A stretch of DNA of 64,000 nucleotides from CAYUAG01 sp046483025. Its GTDB lineage: Bacteria; Zhuqueibacterota; QNDG01; CAYUAG01. The stretch is taken from positions 1-64,000 of the forward strand of contig JAWODZ010000105.1 in the NCBI GenBank assembly GCA_046483025.1, read 5' to 3'. Of this stretch, positions 8,373 through 16,014 are shown in pieces. Under the pieces are notes generated by a model. It was not told the DNA's origin. It worked only from the letters and a program-made list of their open reading frames with translations, and did not search any database. Position numbers and translations under genes: made by a program. Position 1 is the stretch's first letter; each line of letters begins with the position of its first letter.

Positions 8373-9724
8373 AAAGTTCCCCCCATAATAAATTCAAGAT
8401 CGGCAACTGCAATGTAATAATCGGTCAGTGCTTTCTCAGCTGAAAGTTGATACATCAGATACATTTTCTGGGAATCGATGATGTTCAGAAATTCAGAGTC
8501 ATCACTGATATAAGCTTTTTCTGAGGCTTGTAAGGATTCCCAGGCTTTGGGCAGCAGTTTATCTTTATATAATTTATACTTTCGACTGGTTTCCCTGATC
8601 CGGAACCAGATGGTCTCCAGTTGATTCCGAAGATTGTTTTTTTGATCCTGGTAGATAAAATCGGATTTCAGCTTGTTTAATTTTGCTGATTGAATCTCAC
8701 TTGATTGCTTGAAAAACCATAAAGGGATGCTCATAGATCCCATGATCACCAGGGGATCTTTTCCGCTTTCAGGAACCGGTTGACCGGCTGTTTTGAATTT
8801 GTTTCCGGTAAAAATGTAGTCAACTCCAATACTGAAATCCGGTAATAAGTTTAATTTTTTTAGTTTTATTTCCCGATTCATAATTTGATTTGACAATTCA
8901 TATTTTTTCAATTGGGGATTGTTGTTCAGTATAAGCTGAATAAATTTCTCTTTTGAATCGGAAACAGGTTTAAAAGTAAGACTATCAGGTGTTTCGATTT
9001 TATTCAGTTGGACATTTAAAAGCCAGTGAAAGGTTGCCAGAAAGGTTTCCTTTTTATTTTTCAAGGTCTCAATATCATCCTGCAGTTTGAGCAGTTTCAT
9101 TTGGGTTTTCATAAGATCAGCATGACGGGAAAGGTTGCTTTTATAGCGATTCAGAATTACCTTCTCCCAGTTCTCTACCAGTTTAATATTCCGGGAAGTA
9201 ATTGTCACTGCTCTTTCCAGGTAATAGTTTTTGTAATAAACTTTTTGCAGTTGAAGCAGTTTTTTATTTATGACTGTCTGGAGCTGATGGAAAGAAGCTT
9301 TTGCCTGCAAGCTCTGTATATCTGATTGTACAATCAGTTTTCCGAGCCAGGGAATGGGTTGTCGAATACCTAATTTATATTCTTGCGGACCTACTGCGGT
9401 TTCAATATTTTCAATAAAATAACCGAAACTTATGCGTGGATCAGGCAGGCCTTTAGCAACTGCAATTCTTTTAAGAGCGGCTTTCCATCCGGCAAAGGCT
9501 GATTTAATGGCAGGATTGTTTTTTAAAAGGATCTGGGTGTATTCTTTTAAATCAGGCTTAGTGCTTATTTTGTATTCTTCCTGCTTTAAAAATGATTTCC
9601 GAACCAGATGATAGGGATCCTGATCTGATGTAACCTGAGCCTTAGTGAAGGAGAATATTCCCGAAATAATTAAGGTTAAAATAATAATGGGTAAATTGCT
9701 TGATTGTAAATTGATAGATTTCAT
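8360..9724 (-). CDS. TolC-family outer-membrane efflux channel
   Basis: The outer-membrane factor of the tripartite exporter (454 residues). A signal peptide (IIILTLIISGIFSFTKAQ) precedes two TolC-type halves. The first half has the AWKAALKRIAVAKGLPDPRISFGYF pattern common in CusC-like proteins of this phylum group, and both halves are long amphipathic helices that build the periplasmic tunnel. The gene overlaps the adaptor gene by 13 nt. Upstream, 65 nt separate it from the YHS gene and include an inverted repeat at 9748-9780, so it may be expressed at a different level from that gene. Confidence 0.88.
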   Translation of the reverse strand: MKSINLQSSNLPIIILTLIISGIFSFTKAQVTSDQDPYHLVRKSFLKQEEYKISTKPDLKEYTQILLKNNPAIKSAFAGWKAALKRIAVAKGLPDPRISFGYFIENIETAVGPQEYKLGIRQPIPWLGKLIVQSDIQSLQAKASFHQLQTVINKKLLQLQKVYYKNYYLERAVTITSRNIKLVENWEKVILNRYKSNLSRHADLMKTQMKLLKLQDDIETLKNKKETFLATFHWLLNVQLNKIETPDSLTFKPVSDSKEKFIQLILNNNPQLKKYELSNQIMNREIKLKKLNLLPDFSIGVDYIFTGNKFKTAGQPVPESGKDPLVIMGSMSIPLWFFKQSSEIQSAKLNKLKSDFIYQDQKNNLRNQLETIWFRIRETSRKYKLYKDKLLPKAWESLQASEKAYISDDSEFLNIIDSQKMYLMYQLSAEKALTDYYIAVADLEFIMGGTLWEK

Positions 9725-9747
9725 GATTCAACTCTTTGGTTAAATGT

Positions 9748-9780
9748 ATCAGGGAGTATAGGATATGTATACTCCCTGAT
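9748..9780 (-). terminator. Inverted repeat between YHS gene and efflux genes
   Basis: Arms ATCAGGGAGTATA and TATACTCCCTGAT around a 7-nt loop, lying just after the stop of the YHS gene and before the TolC gene. There is no T-run, so it is either a weak terminator or attenuator, or an mRNA-stabilising stem that gives different levels of the two parts of the operon. Confidence 0.45.
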
Positions 9781-9789
9781 TGTTGATTT

Positions 9790-10272
9790 TTATTCCTTGT
9801 CCTGTTTTATATACTTATCCGGATTTTTCTCGAATTTTTCTTTACACCCTTCACAGCAAAAATATACTTTTTCCCCCTTATATTCAGTAAAGTCTTCCGG
9901 ATTGGAAGGTTTACCGGATACCGGACAGGGAACAGATTCAAGTTTTACACCTGCATCTTTCATCTTCTTCATATACTTTTCCGGATCCTTCTTAAAGGTT
10001 TCTACGCAGCCGGAACAGCAGAAATAAACTCTTTTGCCCTGGTAATCGGTATATATTTCTTTGTTTATCTTATTTCCCATGACCGGACAATTTTCCTGAT
10101 TTTCCTCAGCTGTTTTTACATCTTCTTTATGCTGGCAATCCTGGCAGTCTGATTTTTCCGTTTCATGGTGTTCTTTTTCACAGCATTCTTCCTGCTGGGC
10201 TAAAAGTGATTGGGATATAAAAACAAGTCCCAGAAAAAGTATTAGTACTGTAATTAATGTTTTTGTTTTCAT
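9790..10272 (-). CDS. Exported protein with two YHS metal-binding domains
   Basis: A 160-residue protein with a signal peptide (LITVLILFLGLVFISQSLLAQ) and no later membrane segment. A Cys/His-rich linker follows (EECCEKEHHETEKSDCQDCQ), then two YHS-type repeats: CPVMGNKINKEIYTDYQG with VYFCCSGC, and CPVSGKPSNPEDFTEYKG with VYFCCEGC. Each repeat carries a CPV cysteine and a CCxGC cluster. It is the first gene before the CusCBA-like operon and has a good ribosome site (TAGGAG). A periplasmic metal-buffering or chaperone role feeding the exporter is inferred from the context. Known YHS domains bind Cu or other soft metals, but the ion here is not determined. Confidence 0.82.
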   Translation of the reverse strand: MKTKTLITVLILFLGLVFISQSLLAQQEECCEKEHHETEKSDCQDCQHKEDVKTAEENQENCPVMGNKINKEIYTDYQGKRVYFCCSGCVETFKKDPEKYMKKMKDAGVKLESVPCPVSGKPSNPEDFTEYKGEKVYFCCEGCKEKFEKNPDKYIKQDKE

Positions 10273-10335
10273 GTTTTTTTCTCCTATGTTTGTTTTAAAT
10301 TAGGTCACATTTCTCTATAAATTTTGTTAATTTCA

Positions 10336-10366
10336 GACCTCAAAGGTTTTCAAAACCTTTGAGGTC
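10336..10366. repeat. Perfect 31-nt inverted repeat (FCB-type dispersed hairpin)
   Basis: Two 15-nt arms, GACCTCAAAGGTTTT and its exact complement, around a single C. Hairpins of this kind (GACCT...AGGTC around TTTTCAAAA) are scattered through Bacteroidota-type genomes. It lies between the end of the sulfur operon and the YHS/efflux operon, both on the minus strand, and may end the former, though no T-run follows on that strand. The rest of the gap 10273-10448 shows nothing else. Confidence 0.65.
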
Positions 10367-10448
10367 TTTATGTCTTATAAGAAGCTTTACCTCTGCGGAC
10401 AATGAAGCTTATCTATAGTTTGTACTTAGTGTCATCTCTGCTCTCTGC

Positions 10449-11504
10449 TTAATCCGGTAATGCCTGATAAAATGCCTTCCAGAAAGGATCCACCCGGGGA
10501 TGCTGCAGGGGTTTTTGTTTTCCCTTAGAGGAAACCGTCAATCCCTGAGAAGGATTTGTGAGTTCTCCTATCACTGAAGCAGCAATATTTTTATCCTCTA
10601 GCGCTTTTACTATATCCTTGGATGTATCCGGTTTGCAGGAAAGAATCAAGGTGCCTTCACTTATAGCTGCATAAGGATCCTTAATACCAAAAAGCTGAGA
10701 GATTTCCTTTACTCCGTCTTCCACAACAATGGCATCTTTATTGATTTGCACACCTAAACCGGCAGCTTGAGCTAATTCATATACACCGCCCCAAATACCT
10801 CCTTCAGTCGCATCGTGCATTGCAGTAACTCCCTTATCTCTGACCCCGATACTTACAGCTGTTTTGGCATCGTCAACAACTGACATTTTATAGAATATAT
10901 TTTGTGATTTTTCAGCGAATTCATTACCGAGACTGGCTGCAATCTTTTCAGGGAACATGGCTGCAAAAATTCCAGAGGATTCTATGGCTGGACCTTTGGT
11001 GATAATCAAGTGATCACCAGGTTGAGCAAGTTTTGGGGTTACATAATCTTCTTTTTCTCCAACAGCTATCACTGTTGCTCCTCCTACCATGGGAAAGTGA
11101 CAGTTTTCATACCGGGCAGTATGACCGCAGACTATGGCAATTCCGAGCTTTTCACACTGTTCGTGAAATACTTGCCAAATGGTTTCCAGTTCGTCTTCTT
11201 TAATTTCCATGGGAAGATTTAAGTCAATGGAAAGGTAGGTTGGAGTCAGTCCGCTGGTCACCACATCGGAAACCAGAATATGAAGAGCAAACCAGGCTGC
11301 TTTTTCATATCCATATTCCGGAACAATGAATACCGGATCCGTGGTCAGAGCTACTGCCTGATTGCCAATCTCTACAATCCCTACATCGACTCCATTTTGG
11401 GGGGGAACCAGTACTGTATTTCTCTTTTTCCCCAAACGGGGGTAAATTAATTCTTCAAATACTTCCGGGGAAATTTTTCCAATGTCTGGTAGTTTTGCTT
11501 TCAT
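10449..11504 (-). CDS. AIR-synthase-like ATPase, HypE-related but lacking the C-terminal cysteine
   Basis: A 351-residue protein of the PurM/ThiL/HypE/SelD superfamily, which uses ATP to activate a carbonyl or similar oxygen. The N-terminal half has VGIVEIGNQAVALTTDPVF and the SDVVTSGLTPTYLSIDLNLP metal/ATP segment. The second half has VTAMHDATEGGIWGGVYELA. True HypE ends in a PRxC motif whose cysteine carries the carbamoyl/cyano group; this protein ends DPFWKAFYQALPD with no cysteine, so it is not a normal hydrogenase maturation HypE. No hydrogenase genes are nearby. It is the last gene of the sulfur operon, 24 nt after mnmA. Its substrate is unknown. Confidence 0.75.
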   Translation of the reverse strand: MKAKLPDIGKISPEVFEELIYPRLGKKRNTVLVPPQNGVDVGIVEIGNQAVALTTDPVFIVPEYGYEKAAWFALHILVSDVVTSGLTPTYLSIDLNLPMEIKEDELETIWQVFHEQCEKLGIAIVCGHTARYENCHFPMVGGATVIAVGEKEDYVTPKLAQPGDHLIITKGPAIESSGIFAAMFPEKIAASLGNEFAEKSQNIFYKMSVVDDAKTAVSIGVRDKGVTAMHDATEGGIWGGVYELAQAAGLGVQINKDAIVVEDGVKEISQLFGIKDPYAAISEGTLILSCKPDTSKDIVKALEDKNIAASVIGELTNPSQGLTVSSKGKQKPLQHPRVDPFWKAFYQALPD

Positions 11505-11528
11505 GATTTTTCCTTGTACAAAATTATT

Positions 11529-12599
11529 TCATGTAACCACTTTTTCGATCCAGGCTGAACCCACGACAATATCATTATCATAAAAAACTGCCAGCTGTCC
11601 CGGGGTGATGGCTCTCTGAGGTGTGTCAAACCGAACTTTAATCCGGTTGTTTTCCCTGGGAAAAACCTCAGCCCATTGAGCCTGATGTCTGTATCTGATT
11701 TTAGTTTCAAAACGGGAAGGTTCTTTTATCATTTCCCGGTTTATCCACTGCGGGTCTGATGCCAGAAAGCAGGAGTCATAAAGATCTTCCCTGTCTCCTA
11801 CCACAACTGTGTTGGATTCCGCATCTATACGGGTGACATAAGCTGGTTTCCCGATTGCAATTCCCAATCCTTTACGTTGTCCGATGGTAAACCCTGAGAT
11901 CCCGTCGTGGGATCCAATCCTTTGACCTTCCTCATTGATAATGAGTCCTTTCGGGGGGTTCTCTTTTCCCAGCTGTCTTTTAATGAAAGCATCTAAATTT
12001 CCATCCGGAACAAAGCAAACTTCCTGGCTTTCATCTTTCTCATGAACCGGCAGATTGAGTTTACGGGCAAGATCTCGGATCTCAGATTTTGCATAGGAGC
12101 CCAAGGGGAATAAAGCTCTCTGCAGATCAGTTTTGTTCAGGCGAGCGAGAAAGTAGGATTGATCTTTTCTTTTTTCTTTGCTTCTTTTTAATACTTTTGT
12201 CTTGAATTCTTCTGAGTCTTCCAAAATGACATAATGACCGGTAGCTATACATTGAGCGTTTAATTCATCCGCCTTTTTCAGTAAGATATCAAATTTTATT
12301 TTTTTATTGCAGACCACACAGGGATTTGGGGTCCTGCCCTTCAGGTAATCTGAGACAAAATAATCCACGATTTCTTTTTTAAAAATTTTTTCCAGAGAAA
12401 GTATATGATGGGGTATTTTCAGCTGTTTTGAAACTGCCTGAGCATCCTGAAGATCTTTTTCTGAGCAGCAGCGATTTTCATGTCCCCAGAATTGCATACT
12501 TACTCCAATTACTTCATATCCCTGGTTTTTTAAAATGGCAGCGGCAACAGAAGAGTCCACTCCTCCGCTCATGGCTGCCAAAACCCGATTGGATTTCAT
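11529..12599 (-). CDS. mnmA: tRNA-specific 2-thiouridylase MnmA
   Basis: Converts U34 of tRNA-Lys, -Glu and -Gln to 2-thiouridine: it adenylates the base and then transfers sulfur from a bound persulfide. The P-loop (AAMSGGVDSSVAA) opens the protein. The two catalytic cysteines are present, C94 in NPCVVC and C195 in EVCFVPDG, corresponding to the pair in E. coli MnmA, and the C-terminal barrel is complete (356 residues, normal length). The ATG overlaps the end of larE by 4 nt. In E. coli sulfur reaches MnmA through the TusA relay; here a TusA-like and a DsrE-like gene head the same operon, which fits an analogous sulfur source. Confidence 0.95.
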   Translation of the reverse strand: MKSNRVLAAMSGGVDSSVAAAILKNQGYEVIGVSMQFWGHENRCCSEKDLQDAQAVSKQLKIPHHILSLEKIFKKEIVDYFVSDYLKGRTPNPCVVCNKKIKFDILLKKADELNAQCIATGHYVILEDSEEFKTKVLKRSKEKRKDQSYFLARLNKTDLQRALFPLGSYAKSEIRDLARKLNLPVHEKDESQEVCFVPDGNLDAFIKRQLGKENPPKGLIINEEGQRIGSHDGISGFTIGQRKGLGIAIGKPAYVTRIDAESNTVVVGDREDLYDSCFLASDPQWINREMIKEPSRFETKIRYRHQAQWAEVFPRENNRIKVRFDTPQRAITPGQLAVFYDNDIVVGSAWIEKVVT

Positions 12600-13447
12600 G
12601 TCTTCTCCGCTGGATAATTTTCTTTCAGAATTTCGTTCATGCTGCCGGTTCGATATCCTTCCAGATCAACTGTTATATATGTATATCCAATTTGCTTAAA
12701 TTTTCTAATTATTCTCTCACGTGTATTTTTATTTAATATTTCAGATAGATTATTTTGTTCAACTTCAATCCTTGCAGTTTGCTGATTATGTCGCACTCGG
12801 ACTTGCTTGAAGCCTTTTTCCATAAGAAAATTTTCTGCTTTCTCCACCATCCGAAGGTTCTCTTTATTGATCTCATGGCCGTAAGGGAATCGTGAAGAGA
12901 GACAAGCATAAGCAGGTTTTTCCCAGGTAGGAAGATCGATCAATTTGGATAATATACGAATTTCTTTTTTAGTCAGACCTACTTGCATAAGAGGGCTTTT
13001 TATACCCATTTCCTGTAATGCTTGCAATCCCGGTCTGTAGTCGTTAATATCATCTGCATTTGAACCGTCACACAGATAATCGATATCATATTTCTGAGCT
13101 GTTTTTTTCATTTTAGTAAAGAGTTCTTTTTTACAGAAATAACATCTGTCTTTTGGATTTGTGGAGAAATTGGGATTGGAAAGTTCTTTAGTATTAATAA
13201 TTTCGAATTTAATATTATTTTTTTTGACAAAATTTTGAGCTGCTTGAAATTCCCTTTGAGGATAGGTTTCAGATTTGGCAATTACGGTCAATACATTTTC
13301 TTTAAGAATTTTATGTGCTACAGCTAGCAGAAAGGTAGAGTCAACCCCACCAGAAAAGGCAATAGCAACCTTTTTCATACTCTCGAGTAGATTTTCCAAA
13401 TCTCGCAGTTTATCACTCATAGATGATGTGTTTTTTTTCTTTGTCAT
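12596..13447 (-). CDS. larE: LarE-type ATP-dependent sulfur-insertion enzyme
   Basis: A 283-residue PP-loop protein (SGGVDS at 32-37). LarE adenylates a carboxylate of pyridinium biscarboxylic acid mononucleotide and inserts sulfur when building the nickel-pincer cofactor of lactate racemase-type enzymes. The cysteine used for this in Lactiplantibacillus LarE corresponds to C182 here (AYACLSSRFPYG). An additional CYFC pair (C102, C105) is present, and some LarE proteins are reported to use an Fe-S cluster with extra cysteines instead of sacrificing one. LarB and LarC are not in the window, so the role could be in another thiolation. It overlaps mnmA by 4 nt. An internal ATG at codon 10 is an alternative start. 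Confidence 0.85.
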   Translation of the reverse strand: MTKKKNTSSMSDKLRDLENLLESMKKVAIAFSGGVDSTFLLAVAHKILKENVLTVIAKSETYPQREFQAAQNFVKKNNIKFEIINTKELSNPNFSTNPKDRCYFCKKELFTKMKKTAQKYDIDYLCDGSNADDINDYRPGLQALQEMGIKSPLMQVGLTKKEIRILSKLIDLPTWEKPAYACLSSRFPYGHEINKENLRMVEKAENFLMEKGFKQVRVRHNQQTARIEVEQNNLSEILNKNTRERIIRKFKQIGYTYITVDLEGYRTGSMNEILKENYPAEKT

Positions 13448-13524
13448 AACTTCAGACTTTCTATTAGATAATTATTGTTTAATTATTCATCATGGTTATC
13501 AACCTGTATACTTGAACACAGTGA

Positions 13525-13953
13525 TTATTCAGATTCAAAATTTTTTTCATACATAACCACCATATCTTTCAAGGTAATTTTTTGTAACGTATCAGAAATC
13601 CTTTCATCTAATGTACACCACACATTTCTGGCAGTACAGGAGTTACTTCGATTGCACATTTCAGGCAGTGGTACACAGTCAACCGGAGCCGTGTTACCTT
13701 CCAGAATTCTCAGTATATCTTTTAAATTAATATTATCCGGGGCTTTGGTCAGTTGATAGCCACCGTGCGGCCCTCTTACAGATCTGATTAATTTTGCCGA
13801 TTTCAGTAAAGGTACAATATGTTCAAGATATTTAGTGGTGAGACCCTCAGCATCAGCTATATCTTTTAATAATACAGGCCCCTTTCCGTATTTTAAAGCC
13901 AGCTGAAACATTAACCGCGTTCCGTATCTCCCCTTGGTTGATAATTGCCACAT
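13525..13953 (-). CDS. Rrf2-family (IscR-like) transcriptional regulator
   Basis: A 142-residue Rrf2 winged-helix protein. The helix-turn-helix lies at about 25-60 (LLKDIADAEGLTTKYLEHIV, then RGPHGGYQLTK). Three cysteines follow in the cluster-binding loop (VDCVPLPEMCNRSNSC), spaced as in IscR-type Fe-S sensors, so it probably reads cellular Fe-S status. It sits in the middle of the sulfur/Fe-S operon, 19 nt after the rhodanese gene, and is the obvious candidate to regulate that operon, whose promoter contains a large inverted repeat at 17908-17946. The DNA target is an inference; no direct sign of binding can be seen from sequence. Confidence 0.92.
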   Translation of the reverse strand: MWQLSTKGRYGTRLMFQLALKYGKGPVLLKDIADAEGLTTKYLEHIVPLLKSAKLIRSVRGPHGGYQLTKAPDNINLKDILRILEGNTAPVDCVPLPEMCNRSNSCTARNVWCTLDERISDTLQKITLKDMVVMYEKNFESE

Positions 13954-13972
13954 TGGATTTCCTTGAAGTTAT

Positions 13973-14437
13973 TTAATTAACATTATTTTCAACAGAACAG
14001 ACAGGACATTCCTCTGCTAAAGGATACCCCTTTTCAATCCAGGTATTTATTCCCCCGACAAGATTATATACTTCCTTAAAGCCCAGGTTTTCCATTTTAT
14101 TTAAGGTGTTTCCACTCCTATTACCGCTTCTACAATAGATTAAATAGGTCTTGTTTTTATCCAGATCATCCAGGAGTTCAGTGAAATCCGGAGAGTAGTA
14201 ATCAATATTTATCGCATCTTGAATATGTCCCTGATCGAACTCAGATTCCGTTCTCACATCGATTATCATAAAATCGTCATTTGTTTTATTATCCTGAATC
14301 AATTGATAAGCTTCTTCAGCAGACATATCTTTTATTACCTGATTTTCTTTTTCATTCGGATCTGTAATGCAACTACTGGTGAGGAATAAAAGTAATATTA
14401 CCGAGGGCATAATTATTTTTGATTTATTTGAAAACAT
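13973..14437 (-). CDS. Rhodanese-domain lipoprotein
   Basis: A 154-residue exported rhodanese. The N-terminal helix ends in a lipobox, FLTSSC with C23, so the mature protein should be lipid-anchored outside the cytoplasmic membrane. The single rhodanese domain (about 40-145) contains the DVRTESEFDQGHI motif and the active loop YCRSGNRSG with catalytic C102, so it can hold a persulfide. A C-terminal CPVC pair adds two further thiols. It lies between nadA and the Rrf2 gene in the sulfur operon. Being outside the cytoplasm, it is unlikely to feed IscU directly; a role in handling external sulfide or thiosulfate is an inference. Confidence 0.88.
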   Translation of the reverse strand: MFSNKSKIIMPSVILLLFLTSSCITDPNEKENQVIKDMSAEEAYQLIQDNKTNDDFMIIDVRTESEFDQGHIQDAINIDYYSPDFTELLDDLDKNKTYLIYCRSGNRSGNTLNKMENLGFKEVYNLVGGINTWIEKGYPLAEECPVCSVENNVN

Positions 14438-14471
14438 AAGGACACTCCATATTTTAATTGAAAGTATGTAT

Positions 14472-15371
14472 CTAACTGTATTCCAGCATTAATTGTAGAG
14501 CCTGATTTGCTGAATTAATTATTTCATGGGAAAGATTTATCTCATAGTGGTTGTTTTCCAGAGCAAAATAAACACTTTTTAGGGAGATTTTTTTCATGTT
14601 CTGACATATTTGGGGAGAACCAGCTGAATAAAATTCTTTTGTCGGATTTTCTCTTTTTAATCTGTCAATCAGACCTTCTTCTGTTCCGATTATGATTCGT
14701 TCAGCCTTAGATTCCCGGGCAAATCTCACCATATCCCCGGTTGATCCAACTTTATCGGCAAGGTCAATAACTTCTTTTCGGCATTCCGGATGTACAATGA
14801 CAGGAGCATCGGGGAAATTGTTCTTTGTTGTTAAAACTTCTTCCGGAGTGATTCTGGAATGGACATAACAGAAACCGTCCCAGATTATCAACTTTTTATC
14901 AACAAAGCGCTGTACCCATTGACCAAGGTTGGTATCAGGAGTAAATATAATCTTATCAGCTTCTATATTTTTCACTACCTCTACAGCATTTGAGGATGTA
15001 CAGCAGACATCACTGACTGCTTTAACCTCTGCAGTTGTATTTACATAAGAAACTACTTTTGCTTTCGGATGCTTTTTTTTCAAATCAAGTATATCTTCAG
15101 GTGTGATCATATTAGCCATAGGACATCCGGCATCGATTTCCGGGAGCAGTACTCTTTTTGCTGGAGATAATATTTTTGCTGTTTCTGCCATAAATTTGAC
15201 CCCGCAAAAAACAATAGTATCTGCTTCAGTCTCTGCTGCTTTTTGGGCCAGGCCCAGGGAATCACCCAGATAATCGGCAATTTCCTGTATTTCATTTATC
15301 TGATAGTTATGAACCAACAGTACAGCATTTCTTTTCTTAATCAATTCTTTAATTTTCTTTTGTAATTTCAT
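14472..15371 (-). CDS. nadA: Quinolinate synthase NadA
   Basis: Condenses iminoaspartate with dihydroxyacetone phosphate to quinolinate in NAD synthesis, using a [4Fe-4S] cluster. The protein (299 residues) has the family pattern: LLVHNYQINEIQEIADYLGDS at the start, CGVKFMAETAKILSP, VCCTSSNAVEVV, and GSPQICQNMKKI; the cysteines in the last three provide the cluster ligands. It has the normal length for the shorter bacterial type. No nadB or nadC is nearby. Its place immediately after the IscU-type scaffold fits its need for a cluster. Confidence 0.95.
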   Translation of the reverse strand: MKLQKKIKELIKKRNAVLLVHNYQINEIQEIADYLGDSLGLAQKAAETEADTIVFCGVKFMAETAKILSPAKRVLLPEIDAGCPMANMITPEDILDLKKKHPKAKVVSYVNTTAEVKAVSDVCCTSSNAVEVVKNIEADKIIFTPDTNLGQWVQRFVDKKLIIWDGFCYVHSRITPEEVLTTKNNFPDAPVIVHPECRKEVIDLADKVGSTGDMVRFARESKAERIIIGTEEGLIDRLKRENPTKEFYSAGSPQICQNMKKISLKSVYFALENNHYEINLSHEIINSANQALQLMLEYS

Positions 15372-15380
15372 AGTCTTTAA

Positions 15381-16013
15381 TCATGAAAATTTTATTTTTA
15401 TATCCTTAATATCCCATAACGGCTCAATCTTTTCTTTTATTTCCTCTTTAATATTATTGGCAAATTGATGGTCTTCTGGTAAATTTATTTGTATAGTTAC
15501 ATGACCGTCTTTCATTTCAATGTTATCAACAATATCTGTTTTCACAATATCCAGTCCGGTTAAGGGATTCATGACATGCTTGAGTCGTTTTTCTATAATT
15601 TCTGTAGTAGTTGGAGTTTTTTCTTTTATCAATCCTTTTCTCTCTTCATAATCCTTAATGGCTGCCCTTAATCCTTCAACTGCCAGTACCGAACAATGGG
15701 CTTTAATAGGGGGGAGTCCGCCTAAAGCCTTGGAAGCCTGTTTCCAGGTAATTTTTTTTGCTTCCTTAATTGTTTTACCTTTAGCCAATTCTGTGATAAT
15801 AGAACCTGTAGCAATATTTGAGGCACATCCATAGGATCTGAACTTTATATCTTTAATTTTTTTATTTTTATCATCAACTTTTATTTGAACTGATACCATG
15901 TCACCGCAGGCAGGACTGCCTTCAGTGGCTTTTCCGTCAGGATTATCTATTTCACCTACATTTTGAGGATTTTTAAAATGTTTTAATACTTTTTCACTGT
16001 AGGGAAAGTCCAT
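15381..16013 (-). CDS. IscU-type Fe-S scaffold fused to a MIP18/DUF59-like domain
   Basis: A 210-residue protein starting at the ATG at 16013, which has a strong AGGAG site and lies 1 nt after the NifS-like stop. Residues 1-125 are an IscU scaffold with every cluster ligand present: C36 and D38 in SPACGD, C63 in YGCASN, and H106-C107 in KAHCSV. Residues about 138-210 (RLKHVMNPLTGLDIVKTDIVDNI to the end) resemble the MIP18/DUF59 family, small proteins that help deliver Fe-S clusters. IscU proteins are normally about 130 residues with no such tail, so this is a fusion of scaffold and carrier domain. The fusion is seen directly; joint assembly and delivery is inferred. Confidence 0.88.
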   Translation of the reverse strand: MDFPYSEKVLKHFKNPQNVGEIDNPDGKATEGSPACGDMVSVQIKVDDKNKKIKDIKFRSYGCASNIATGSIITELAKGKTIKEAKKITWKQASKALGGLPPIKAHCSVLAVEGLRAAIKDYEERKGLIKEKTPTTTEIIEKRLKHVMNPLTGLDIVKTDIVDNIEMKDGHVTIQINLPEDHQFANNIKEEIKEKIEPLWDIKDIKIKFS

Positions 16014-16014
16014 A

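Noticed and set aside
10336..10366. Perfect inverted repeat as a rho-independent terminator
   Set aside because: There is no T-run on the minus strand, where it would be needed. The sequence is a known type of dispersed repeat, so it is listed as a repeat.
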